Part shown: positions 1-9,246 of the stretch, piece after piece | Position numbering within the stretch: the first letter of the stretch is position 1 | Layout: each line of letters begins with the position of its first letter | Assembly: GCF_013114835.1 (NCBI RefSeq) | Contig: NZ_JAAVLW010000008.1 | Coordinates: 124,001-188,000 of the forward strand | Length of the DNA stretch: 64,000 bases | DNA from: Bradyrhizobium archetypum | GTDB taxonomy: Bacteria; Pseudomonadota; Alphaproteobacteria; Rhizobiales; Xanthobacteraceae | Reading direction: 5' to 3' | The notes under the pieces: generated by a model | Databases searched by the model: none | What the model was told of the DNA's origin: nothing | The model's input: only the letters and a program-made list of their open reading frames with translations | Program-made: the position numbers and the translations under genes

Positions 1-700
1 CGGTGTGGCCGGGAGCTGCGAGCGCGGTGACGCCGGGCAGAAATTCCTGGTTGTCCTTGATGAACACGATGCGGTCGCGCACCGGCATCAGGTTCTTGCG
101 GGCATGGAGCACGAAATCCTTCAAGGGGCTGCCGAGCTTGCCTTCATCGGTCCAGAAATCGAAATCACTCTGGGCGATGTAGACCTGCGCATTCGGGAAT
201 AGCGGCTTGTCGTCGGCGCCGACAAGGCCGCCGATGTGATCGATATGGGCGTGCGAGCACACCACCGCGTCGATATCGGTCGGCTTGATGCCGGCTGCCA
301 TCATGTTCTTCTGCTGCTGGCCGGTGGTCGGGCCGAACGCCTTCGAAGTGCCCATGCCGGTATCGAACAGGATCAGCTTGTCGCCGGCGTTCACGATCGG
401 CGAGTTCTGCTCGAGCACGACATTGTCGGGGTTGAGGAAGTTGTCGGAGAGCATCTTCTTCACTTCTTCCTTCGGCACGCCGGTGAAGGTGCCGGAGGGA
501 TCGCCGAGCGGCAGCGGGCCGTCGGAAACCACGGTGACTTCAGCGTCGCCGAGGATGAAGCGGTGCCAGTAGGGCGTCTGCGTGCCGAGCTTCGGCGCCT
601 TGGCCAGCGCGCTGCCGCCGAGCATGGTTGAGACGCCAAGACCCACACCGAGTCCTGCGCCGAGCGCAAGCAAAGACCGTCGCGAAAGATTCGTCGTCAT
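1..700 (-). CDS. Tat-exported MBL-fold metallohydrolase (3' end cut by window)
   Basis: Reads from an ATG at 700 down to the window edge without a stop, so the C-terminus is missing. The first ~33 residues look like a twin-arginine signal (LSRRSLLALG, then a glycine/alanine-rich hydrophobic stretch ending near ALAKA), which implies a folded, probably metal-loaded periplasmic enzyme. The metal motif HAHIDH lies at about residues 150-155 after the strand ILFDTG, as in metallo-beta-lactamase-fold hydrolases, and a later segment ends AAPGHTG where the third metal histidine is expected. Substrate cannot be read from sequence; lactonase or quorum-quenching-like members share this layout. Transcribed away from the next minus-strand gene by a 174-base gap. 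Confidence 0.85.
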   Translation of the reverse strand, partial: MTTNLSRRSLLALGAGLGVGLGVSTMLGGSALAKAPKLGTQTPYWHRFILGDAEVTVVSDGPLPLGDPSGTFTGVPKEEVKKMLSDNFLNPDNVVLEQNSPIVNAGDKLILFDTGMGTSKAFGPTTGQQQKNMMAAGIKPTDIDAVVCSHAHIDHIGGLVGADDKPLFPNAQVYIAQSDFDFWTDEGKLGSPLKDFVLHARKNLMPVRDRIVFIKDNQEFLPGVTALAAPGHT

Positions 701-874
701 GCCTCTTCCTCCACTAATTTTATGTATTGCAGTACGTGCCCGGACAGATTCATCCGCCGCGACAGGCTGCGCCCGCCTGCCGAAATTCGCAAGTGGGCGG
801 AGACGGCACAACAGGGATGTGAAAATGCGATGACGCGGGTGCGGCGTCATTTGACGGCGCATCAGCGCCGAGGG

Positions 875-1756
875 CTACCAATAGTCATCGTCGTACATCC
901 ACTCCCTCGGGTATCGAGGCCGCGACCTCGCTTGCGGCGGCGACCGCTCTGGCTTGCGGAAGGTCGGGACCGGCCGCGTCGGAGGCGCTGGTGATGCCTT
1001 GGGTGGGGTCTGCTCGGAAACTTTTGCGAGCGCGCGTTTCATCTCTTCCTGGGTCGCCCTGAGCTCGCCAATGGCTTTTGAATTGTCACTCGCCATTTGT
1101 TGCTGGTTCGTCTTGAGCTGTTCGATGTTCCGCTCCAGATTCGCAAGGTCGCGCGCAATCGTTTGCAGCAACTGTGTCTGATCGGCAGGCGCCGCGGCAG
1201 TCGGCGGCGCGGCGTCTTGCGGCGGCGCGGCCTGAGCCAAAGCTGGTGCCTGCGGTGGTGCTTCTTGCGGTGGTGATTCTTGTGGCGGCGCTGCTTGCGG
1301 CGGTGGTACCGTCTCCGCCACGGCCACTTGAACGGTTGATGAATCGGGAACGGTTGATGAATCGGGCGGCGCTGGAATTGGCGAATTTTCCGGCGGCGTT
1401 GATGGAGATGAAACCGGCTGCGGCGACCACCAGGCGATAACCAGCTTGGCCCCGTCGCCATAGGACGATTGCAATACCAAGGCAGCGACAATGATGCACG
1501 CCGCCAGGGGCAGGGCAACGAGGGTCCGGAGCGCCGGCCTTTTTTCCGGTGACGGCGGGCCAGGTCGTGAAGATTGCACGGTTGGCCGGGCCGGAGCCGC
1601 GGCATCGCGTTCCATTTTTGCAACCTGCTCGGTCAAGCGCGCAAGCTGCTCATCCGCGTGCTTGATCTGTTCGCGCGCGTGCGTGAGCCGTTCATCGGCG
1701 CTCGCGACCTCGGGATCGCGACTTTCAGTGTCTTTCGGAGGTGGGGTGGAGTTCAT
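875..1756 (-). CDS. Proline-rich single-pass membrane protein of unknown function
   Basis: A 293-residue protein that I do not recognise. Residues ~20-52 form a charged heptad-like helix (AREQIKHADEQLARL), followed by a Pro/Ser linker, one hydrophobic segment at ~76-96, a long Pro/Ala/Gln-rich stretch (~105-190) with PPQ-type short repeats, a second predicted coiled coil (~195-245, rich in Gln/Lys/Glu) and a basic, Pro/Arg-rich tail ending YDDDYW. The arrangement suggests an inner-membrane protein with a cytoplasmic N-terminal coil and an extended periplasmic stalk. The ATG at 1756 has AAGGG upstream. Low-complexity composition makes homology assignment unreliable. Confidence 0.7.
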   Translation of the reverse strand: MNSTPPPKDTESRDPEVASADERLTHAREQIKHADEQLARLTEQVAKMERDAAAPARPTVQSSRPGPPSPEKRPALRTLVALPLAACIIVAALVLQSSYGDGAKLVIAWWSPQPVSSPSTPPENSPIPAPPDSSTVPDSSTVQVAVAETVPPPQAAPPQESPPQEAPPQAPALAQAAPPQDAAPPTAAAPADQTQLLQTIARDLANLERNIEQLKTNQQQMASDNSKAIGELRATQEEMKRALAKVSEQTPPKASPAPPTRPVPTFRKPERSPPQARSRPRYPREWMYDDDYW

Positions 1757-2041
1757 TGGCGTTTCCCTTTTCGTCCAATGTCATCCGAAGGTGGCCGGCC
1801 AGCCAATCCGGCAGTGCTTCGTGCAGTCTTGCCCAAAGCATGGCCGCATGATGGTGGAATATAGGATCGGCGCTAGCGCACTCAATCCGGCAAGCTACCG
1901 TCGGCGACGCCGCAGCACCGCGCGGGCTCTCCTCGCCGGTTCCATTCAGCCGGCGCGCCCAATCAGTCCGGCCCGACTTATCCGGCTGAAGTCACGTCAC
2001 GTAAGGGCGCGGATGAGTTCGGCGGAGGCCGCAAGCGGAAA

Positions 2042-2989
2042 TTACTTTCCGCCGCGCTTCTTCTCGATCGTGTCCCAGATCTTGCCGGCGACATCCGGGC
2101 CGTTGAGGCGCTGGATGGCGCGGATGCCCGTCGGCGAGGTCACGTTGATCTCGGTGAGGTTGCCGTCGATCACGTCGATGCCGACGAACAGCAATCCGCG
2201 TTCGCGTAAGTCCGGTCCCAGCGTGTCGCAGATCTCGCGCTCGCGCGGGGAAAGCTCGGTGGCCTGCGCAGCGCCACCGCGCACCATATTGGAGCGGAGG
2301 TCGTCGGGCGCCGGCACGCGGTTGACGGCGCCGGCGAACTCGCCGTCGACCAGGATGATGCGCTTGTCGCCGTGCTTCACCTCGGGGAGAAAGCGTTGGA
2401 TCACCCAAGGTTCGCGGAACGTGACAGAGAACATGTCGAACAGTGAGCCGAAATTCATGTCCTGCGGCATGACGCGGAATACGGCAGCACCGCCATGGCC
2501 ATGCAAGGGCTTCATCACGACCGCGCCGTGCTGGTCGCGGAACGAATTGATTTCGTCGAGGTCGCGCGAGATCAAGGTCGGCGGCATTAGCTGCGGAAAG
2601 TTCATCACGAACAGTTTTTCCGGCGCATTGCGCACGGAAGCCGGGTTGTTCACCACCAGCGTCTTCGGGTGGATGCGTTCCAGGAAATGGGTCGAGGTGA
2701 TGTAGGCGAGGTCGAACGGCGGGTCCTGCCGCAACAGGATGACGTCGAAGGCTTCGAGCGACTCGCGCTTCGGCTCGCCGAGCGTAAAGTGGTCGCCGAT
2801 CTCATCGCGCACGGTGAGGTGTTGCACCGGCGCTATCAGCTCCCCGCCGCGCAGCGACAGCTTGTCAGGAGTGTAGTAGGAAATCCCGTGGCCGCGCTTC
2901 TGCGCCTCGAGCAACAGCGCAAAGGTCGAATCGCCGCGGATGTTGATACGCGCGATGGGGTCCATCTGGACGGCGACATTCAGTTTCAT
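2042..2989 (-). CDS. gshB: Glutathione synthetase
   Basis: 315 residues, the usual length for bacterial GshB. It ligates glycine to gamma-glutamylcysteine with ATP, the last step of glutathione synthesis in the cytoplasm. The N-terminal substrate domain begins MKLNVAVQMDPIARINI; the ATP-grasp part shows VVMKPLHGHGGAAVFR (glycine-rich loop, ~residues 155-170), then VIQRFLPEV, GDKRIILVDGEF and the metal-binding end FVGIDVIDGNLTEINVTSP. It is the last gene of a minus-strand series rsmI, yraN-type gene, gshB, an order common in Alphaproteobacteria. The upstream gap of ~90 bases carries a copy of a dispersed repeat (3016-3067). Confidence 0.96.
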   Translation of the reverse strand: MKLNVAVQMDPIARINIRGDSTFALLLEAQKRGHGISYYTPDKLSLRGGELIAPVQHLTVRDEIGDHFTLGEPKRESLEAFDVILLRQDPPFDLAYITSTHFLERIHPKTLVVNNPASVRNAPEKLFVMNFPQLMPPTLISRDLDEINSFRDQHGAVVMKPLHGHGGAAVFRVMPQDMNFGSLFDMFSVTFREPWVIQRFLPEVKHGDKRIILVDGEFAGAVNRVPAPDDLRSNMVRGGAAQATELSPREREICDTLGPDLRERGLLFVGIDVIDGNLTEINVTSPTGIRAIQRLNGPDVAGKIWDTIEKKRGGK

Positions 2990-3015
2990 GTGGGATCCGG
3001 GTTTGTTGAGGGGGT

Positions 3016-3067
3016 TATAGCGTTTTCAAGCGAAGTGGGTACCGGTTCGCGTTAAGAAAACGCGTCC
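3016..3067. repeat. Short dispersed palindromic repeat upstream of gshB
   Basis: The stretch contains GCGTTTTCAAGCGAAGTGG, then TACCGGTTCGCG and AAGAAAACGC. The two ends, GCGTTTTC and GAAAACGC, are inverted, so it can fold into a hairpin. It resembles the short extragenic repeats of Bradyrhizobium and other Rhizobiales, and it shares its middle (AAGTGG, ACCGGT) with the repeat after the chemotaxis receptor gene at 58639. Confidence 0.55.
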
Positions 3068-3078
3068 AAATGACAATC

Positions 3079-3478
3079 TCAGGCGCTGGCGTCGAATGCC
3101 GCTAACAGATGGCGTGGCAGACGCCTTGGCGCAATCAGCACGGCGTCAAATCGGAGCTCAAATTCGGCATGCTCGGGATGCGCCATCAGCCAGGCCTGGG
3201 CGGCATTGATGATGCGCCCCTGCTGGCGTGGCGTGACGGCATAGGCGGCGTCATCCAGGCTGGCACGGGCCTTGACCTCAATGAAGGCCACGAGATTGCG
3301 CTTCCCTGCCACCAGGTCGATTTCGCCATAGGGCGTGCGGAAGCGTTTGGCCAGGATACGATAGCCCTTCGCCATCAGATAGGCCGCAGCGCGGCTTTCG
3401 GCCGAGAGTCCGGTGCGAAAGGCTGCGACCCGCTCGGGCGCGGCGAGTTTTGCTACGGCATCCGGTGGCAACGTGCCA

Positions 3479-3492
<14 letters not shown>
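3079..3492 (-). CDS. YraN/UPF0102 family endonuclease-like protein
   Basis: Chosen start is the ATG at 3492, giving 137 residues, the usual family size; an upstream in-frame extension lies inside rsmI. The core is the restriction-endonuclease-like fold: RAAAYLMAKGYRILAKRFR, then PYGEIDLVA with the acidic residue of the metal site and FIEVKAR carrying the E-x-K pair. Members are thought to act on branched or damaged DNA, but the cellular role is poorly defined. The start overlaps the end of rsmI by 14 bases, so the two are probably translationally coupled. Confidence 0.9.
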
Positions 3493-4432
<940 letters not shown>

Positions 4433-4660
4433 ATCGGCAATCTAGAGAGGTCTTGGGTCAAGCGCCATATCCGGCGGATGGCGGCAAAGCCGAAGTTCCG
4501 GGAGGTTGAGCCACGGCCGGCGAGGCCGTAATCCTTTTGTTTTGGTTAACTAATTCTCGACAATATGCAGAATCCCAATTGGGTTCAGTAGCGGTTCAGG
4601 TGCCTCGGCCCAGAAGGCCGAAATCCTGGCCGACGGCGGTCGGTCAAGAGAAGAGACAGA

Positions 4661-5869
4661 ATGGAAGGCCCGTTCAATCGCAAGCTTGGATCCCCGGACT
4701 CGCGGCCGTCAGGCCCGACGCGGCGGACGGCAGTCGGTCTTATCCTCGGCGCGCCCCTGCTCGGCGCCTGCTCCGGCGGCCAGGTTTCCAACCCGCTCGG
4801 CCCGTCAGCACCCGACGGACCGGCCGGCCCGCAGCAACAGCCGCTCGCCGTCGGCACTGGCAGCGTCAAGGTAGGCCTGATCCTGCCACTCTCGGCCGCC
4901 GGCAACGCCGGCGTCGCCGCGCAATCGATGAAGAACGCGGCCGAGATGGCGCTGGCGGAATTTCAGAATCCGAACATCCAGCTTCTGATCAAGGATGACG
5001 GCGGCAGCCCGCAGGGCGCCCAACAAGTCACCCAGCAGGCGCTCGGCGAGGGCGTGGAAATCATCCTGGGACCGCTGTTCGCGGCCTCGGTCCCGGCGAC
5101 CGCGCAACTGACGCGGGCGCGCGGCATTTCGGTCATTGCGTTCTCGACCGATTCCAGCGTGGCCGGGCGCGGCGTCTATCTGCTTAGCTTCCTGCCCGAA
5201 TCCGACGTCAACCGGATCGTCGACTATTCCGCCAGCATCGGAAAGCGATCCTTCGCCGCGCTGTTGCCGGACAATGCCTACGGCAACGTGGTGGAAGCGG
5301 CGTTCAAGCAGGCGGTCGGCCGCAAGGGGCGCATCGTCGCCTTCGAGAAATACACCGCCGATCGCGCCGGTGCGGCGCGGACGGTGGCGCAATCGCTCGG
5401 CTCGGCCGACGCGCTGTTCATCGCCGATGACGGCGAATCGGTCGTGGCGGCGGCCGATGCCCTGACCGCGGCAGGGGCGAACCTGCGCAACATCCAGCTG
5501 CTCGGCACCGGGCTTTGGGACAATCCGCGCGTTTACGCGAGCTCCGTGCTGCAGGGCGGGCTCTATGCCGCGCCGGATCCGTCGGGCTTCCGCGCCTTCG
5601 CCGGCCGCTACCGTGCCAAATACGGCGCAGACCCCGTGCGCACCGCAACGCTCGCCTATGACGCGGTGGCGCTGGTCGCGGCGTTGTCGAAGCAGGGGAG
5701 CCAGCGCTTTGCGGCGGAGACGCTGACCAACCCGTCGGGCTTTGCCGGTATCGACGGGCTGTTCCGTTTCCGCTCCGACGGCACCAATGAGCGGGGCCTC
5801 GCAGTGATGAAGGTCGCCAGCGGCGGCAGCACGCCGGTTGCCGGTTCGCCGAAGAGTTTTGGGGCGTAG
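4661..5869 (+). CDS. Periplasmic penicillin-binding-protein activator (LpoA-like) lipoprotein
   Basis: 402 residues with a lipoprotein signal: two arginines at ~21-22, a hydrophobic run and the lipobox LLGAC (Cys37). The mature part is a type-1 periplasmic binding fold, starting VKVGLILPLS and containing ILGPLFAASVPA and ALLPDNAYGN, as in branched-chain amino acid receptors. In Alphaproteobacteria such genes sit divergent from rsmI and are annotated as LpoA-like activators of peptidoglycan synthases; the same neighbourhood is seen here, so that role is inferred from synteny. A classical ABC receptor is the alternative, but no permease or ATPase genes are adjacent. Confidence 0.85.
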   Translation: MEGPFNRKLGSPDSRPSGPTRRTAVGLILGAPLLGACSGGQVSNPLGPSAPDGPAGPQQQPLAVGTGSVKVGLILPLSAAGNAGVAAQSMKNAAEMALAEFQNPNIQLLIKDDGGSPQGAQQVTQQALGEGVEIILGPLFAASVPATAQLTRARGISVIAFSTDSSVAGRGVYLLSFLPESDVNRIVDYSASIGKRSFAALLPDNAYGNVVEAAFKQAVGRKGRIVAFEKYTADRAGAARTVAQSLGSADALFIADDGESVVAAADALTAAGANLRNIQLLGTGLWDNPRVYASSVLQGGLYAAPDPSGFRAFAGRYRAKYGADPVRTATLAYDAVALVAALSKQGSQRFAAETLTNPSGFAGIDGLFRFRSDGTNERGLAVMKVASGGSTPVAGSPKSFGA

Positions 5870-6151
5870 TTCTAGCCAAAAGTTCGGGATCACCACGGGA
5901 CAAAACGTGACAGCGCGCATGCCGCTGGATACGACCTCAACTCGCCGAAGCAACTTACTGTTCGTTGCGCCTCGGAGCATCCACCCGCCAGGAATGTACG
6001 GCGCGGGACGTGCGACCGGGCCAGGGCTGCGGTCGTAACGCGCGGGGCACGTGCTCCCGGCAGGGCCCATGGAGCGCACCCCAGAACACTCGTTTGGATC
6101 GGATCGGCTAATTCCGGGTTAACTCATGTTCAACTTGGAAGGCCAACGCCA

Positions 6152-8476
6152 ATGGCCGATCTGAATCCGGCATCGCCACAGCGATTGCCAGCGGTTCAAA
6201 CTGCAGCGTCTCCGATCCTGACGGCCGGCAGCATCGTCCTGGCCATCGGAGCCCTCTATTTTGGCAGCGAAATCTTCGTTCCTTTTGCCCTTGCCATCCT
6301 GCTGAGCTTTATTCTGACACCGATGGTAAATTGGCTGCGGCGTTGGAGGGTGCCCCGCATCGCCGCAGTGCTGATGGCTGTATCGCTTGCCTTCGTCGTC
6401 GTTACAGGCGTCGCTTTGGTCATCGGGCGTCAACTTGTCCAGCTTGCCGACAATCTCCCGAAGTATCAGACCACAATCACCGAGAAGATCCACTCACTGC
6501 GGGAATCGGCGCCAGGCGGCAGCGTCGTCAGCAAGGTGACCACAACGGTGGAAGATCTCGGCAAGGAGATCTCGGGCGGAAACAAGAAGTCCGAACCAGT
6601 GCAGCCCCGCCTTGGTTCCAGGGTCGAGGAGCCGGTCACTGTCCGATTGGAGGCACCACAGCCCAGGCCCCTCGAACTTATTCGCTCCGTGGTCGGCCCC
6701 TTGCTGGCGCCGCTGGCAACGGCCGGGCTGGTCGTCATCTTTGTCATCTTTGTTCTGCTGGAGCGGGAGGACCTGCGCGACCGCTTCATCAAGCTTGCAG
6801 GGGCCGGTGATCTTCAAAAAAGCACGCAGGCCATCAACGACGCCGCCACCCGCGTCAGTCGGTACCTGGTGATGCAGCTCATCGTCAATCTGACTTACGG
6901 AATACCGATTGGCATCGCGCTCTACTTCGTGGGCGTGCCGAACGCGATTCTGTGGGGGCTGCTCGCTGCGGTTCTCCGTTTCATCCCCTATCTCGGTCCC
7001 TTCCTGGCCGCTCTGTTCCCAATTGCCCTAGCGATTGCCGTCGATCCAGGCTGGACCATGCTGTTCTGGGTCGTCGGCCTGTTCCTGGTGGCTGAACTCA
7101 TCAGCAACAACGTCATCGAGCCCTGGCTCTACGGCTCCAGCACGGGCCTTTCATCATTGGCAATCATTATCGCCGCGATTTTCTGGACGATGTTGTGGGG
7201 TCCCGTCGGGCTATTCCTTTCGACGCCACTCACCGTCTGCGTCGTCGTGATCGGACGCTATGTCCCGCAGTTGGAGTTCCTGGGCATTCTTCTCGGCAGC
7301 GATCCGGTACTCGCGCCAGAGGAGCAGCTTTACCAACGGCTATTGGCCGGCAATGTGGAAGAGGCGGTGGAGATCGCAGAGGACTATGTCGACGCATGTT
7401 CCTCGCGCGAGTTTTACGATAATGTAGCCATTCCCGCTCTTCGCCTTGCTGAGAACGACAGGCAGCGCAATACCAGCGATACAAACTATCGTCGGCTCGT
7501 CGCAGACACCGCTGTCTTCGTTGTGCGCGAGGTCGAGGACCATGTCCGGGAAAAAGCTCCGGACGAAGAAAATCTCACCGCCGAGCGGCCATCCATCCTT
7601 TGTCTTGCAGGACGGACCGAGCTCGATCACGCCGCTGCGGAAATGATCGCGCAGGTGCTTCAGGAGCGTGGTCTCAGTGCCAAAGTCCTGCCGCCGATCG
7701 CAGTCAGCCAAGGTGCGTTGGGCCAGCTCGATCTTCAGGGTATCGATGCAGTTTGCCTGTCCTATTTTCACCCCCAGCCGCAAGTGTACGCGCGATATGC
7801 CTTTCGTCGACTGCGCCGCCGCGCTCCTCATGTGAAGTTCGCTGTCTGTTGCTGGAATCTGGCAGCCGGGACGGGGCAGACCGAAGAGCTGAAGCGGCAG
7901 ACGGCGGCCGATGCAGTTTTCGCGTCGCTTCAAGCCTGTACCGACCAGATTGCCGAATGGACGCACCGTGCTGCAGCCCGCGGCGAGGCTCTCCAGGTCG
8001 TTAGCGAGACGGAGCCGACGCAGGTTGCGCCGCTGCACAGAGCCGGTTTGACCGCAGTGCAGCGGCAGGAGCTTGACCACGCCTCCAGAAAGATCGCTCA
8101 GGCATTCGAGGTCCCGATCGCGCTTGTATCGTTGAACGATTCCGGCTCGCAGGAAGTCAACGATGCTCACGAGAACTCGCTGGACGCTCACGTCATCGCC
8201 GCAAACGATGTGCTGGTTTCCGAGGACGTCACCGAGGACCCGCGTTTCGCGGATGATCCACGCGTACTGGAAAAGGGCATCCGCTTCTATGCCGGAGTGC
8301 CTCTTAGGACGTCATCCGGGGAGGCTATAGGATGCCTCTGTTTAGTCGACATGCAGCCGCGCAATTTCCCCGACCAGGAACGCCAGCGATTGCAGGAGAT
8401 GGCTGGCAAGCTGATGGTGGACATCGAGAAGGGCTTGAGCTTGTCGTTGCCTCCAAGGCCAAGTGACGCGGCGTAG
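6152..8476 (+). CDS. AI-2E-family (PerM-like) transporter fused to a Rossmann-like and a GAF domain
   Basis: 774 residues, about twice the length of ordinary AI-2E-family permeases. Residues ~15-390 are the membrane part: two N-terminal helices, a periplasmic loop with a charged insert (~110-170), then the conserved YGIPIGIALYFVGVPNAILW, FIPYLGPFLAAL and VAELISNNVIEPWLYG segments. Residues ~400-470 are helical and acidic. Residues ~479-600 look like a Rossmann/B12-binding-like domain (ILCLAGRTELDHAAAEMIA). Residues ~630-760 are a GAF-type sensor (PIALVSLNDSG, FYAGVPLRTSSGEAIGCLCL). SD GGAAGG precedes the ATG. Substrate unknown; the cytoplasmic tail suggests gated or sensing transport. It lies beside a pseudogene in a patch that looks less GC-rich than its neighbours. 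Confidence 0.9.
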   Translation: MADLNPASPQRLPAVQTAASPILTAGSIVLAIGALYFGSEIFVPFALAILLSFILTPMVNWLRRWRVPRIAAVLMAVSLAFVVVTGVALVIGRQLVQLADNLPKYQTTITEKIHSLRESAPGGSVVSKVTTTVEDLGKEISGGNKKSEPVQPRLGSRVEEPVTVRLEAPQPRPLELIRSVVGPLLAPLATAGLVVIFVIFVLLEREDLRDRFIKLAGAGDLQKSTQAINDAATRVSRYLVMQLIVNLTYGIPIGIALYFVGVPNAILWGLLAAVLRFIPYLGPFLAALFPIALAIAVDPGWTMLFWVVGLFLVAELISNNVIEPWLYGSSTGLSSLAIIIAAIFWTMLWGPVGLFLSTPLTVCVVVIGRYVPQLEFLGILLGSDPVLAPEEQLYQRLLAGNVEEAVEIAEDYVDACSSREFYDNVAIPALRLAENDRQRNTSDTNYRRLVADTAVFVVREVEDHVREKAPDEENLTAERPSILCLAGRTELDHAAAEMIAQVLQERGLSAKVLPPIAVSQGALGQLDLQGIDAVCLSYFHPQPQVYARYAFRRLRRRAPHVKFAVCCWNLAAGTGQTEELKRQTAADAVFASLQACTDQIAEWTHRAAARGEALQVVSETEPTQVAPLHRAGLTAVQRQELDHASRKIAQAFEVPIALVSLNDSGSQEVNDAHENSLDAHVIAANDVLVSEDVTEDPRFADDPRVLEKGIRFYAGVPLRTSSGEAIGCLCLVDMQPRNFPDQERQRLQEMAGKLMVDIEKGLSLSLPPRPSDAA

Positions 8477-8562
8477 GGCTTGTGGGATTCGCTTCTCACG
8501 TAACTTCCAGCCTAAGCCAAGCGAGCTTGTGCTCGTTCGCGTTCGGCAGCTATCCTCGCGCC

Positions 8563-9222
8563 ATGACTTGCTCGGTTCTTCTGGACCTCGGCACCCTGGT
8601 CGATTCGCTTCCCGGTATTTGGCGAGCTGCCTTGCGGCGCTGCGCGCCCTTGGACAACCGGATGAAACCGTCGATATTAGACGGGCCATCGGGCTTCCGC
8701 TCGAAGACATCATGCAGGTCCTGCTGCAGCCGTATGGAGACGGCAGGGTCGGGGAAGTCGTGGCGGCCTATCGTCAGCATTACGGTGAAAGCGGATTTCT
8801 CGGCAGCGTGCCCTATCCGGGAATCGGTCAATCCCTTGCAGAGATGAAGGGGGCGGGATTGCGAATCTATCTAGCGACATCAAAACGGGCGACGTTCGCA
8901 ACCCGAATCCTGGATCATCTGAACGTTGCCGGATATTTTGATGGCATCCATGGCTCGGTGCCGGGCGGCGAGCTGGATCACAAGCCCGAACTGCTCGCCC
9001 ATGTTCTGTCCAGGCATGGTCTTTCATCGTCTCGCAGCCCTGATGGTCGGGGATCGCCTATGATATTTCCGGCGCCCACGCGGTTGGAATGCGCGGCCTT
9101 GGCGTGCTCTGGGGTTACGGCACCCGAGCTTGAAACGGCGGGGCAGACCATCTGGTGGATTCCCCGCCGATCTCGCTCGGACGGTCCTGTCGATGGTCGA
9201 TAGGAAACAAGCCGCAGAATAA
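8563..9222 (+). pseudogene. Decayed HAD-family phosphatase (phosphoglycolate-phosphatase-like)
   Basis: A HAD hydrolase can be followed only by changing reading frame several times. It starts MTCSVLLDLGTLVDSLPGI, where the catalytic loop should be DLDGTLVDS and the second Asp codon is missing. A shift near 8620 leads into AALRALGQPDETVDIRR, IMQVLLQPYG and the motif II region RIYLATSKR, then ELDHKPELLAHVL. Another shift near 9030 gives ALMVGDR (motif III/IV), then YDISGAHAVGMRGLGVLWGYG in a further frame, then ELETAG, ADHLVDSP and ADLARTVLSMV in successive frames before a stop at 9222. At least five lesions are needed, so it is almost certainly non-functional. Confidence 0.85.
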
Positions 9223-9246
9223 GCGCGGCGATATGGGTCAAAGTCT

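Noticed and set aside
4805..6079. Minus-strand open frame antisense to the LpoA-like gene
   Set aside because: No SD, no recognisable motif; the plus-strand lipoprotein with a clear lipobox accounts for the sequence.
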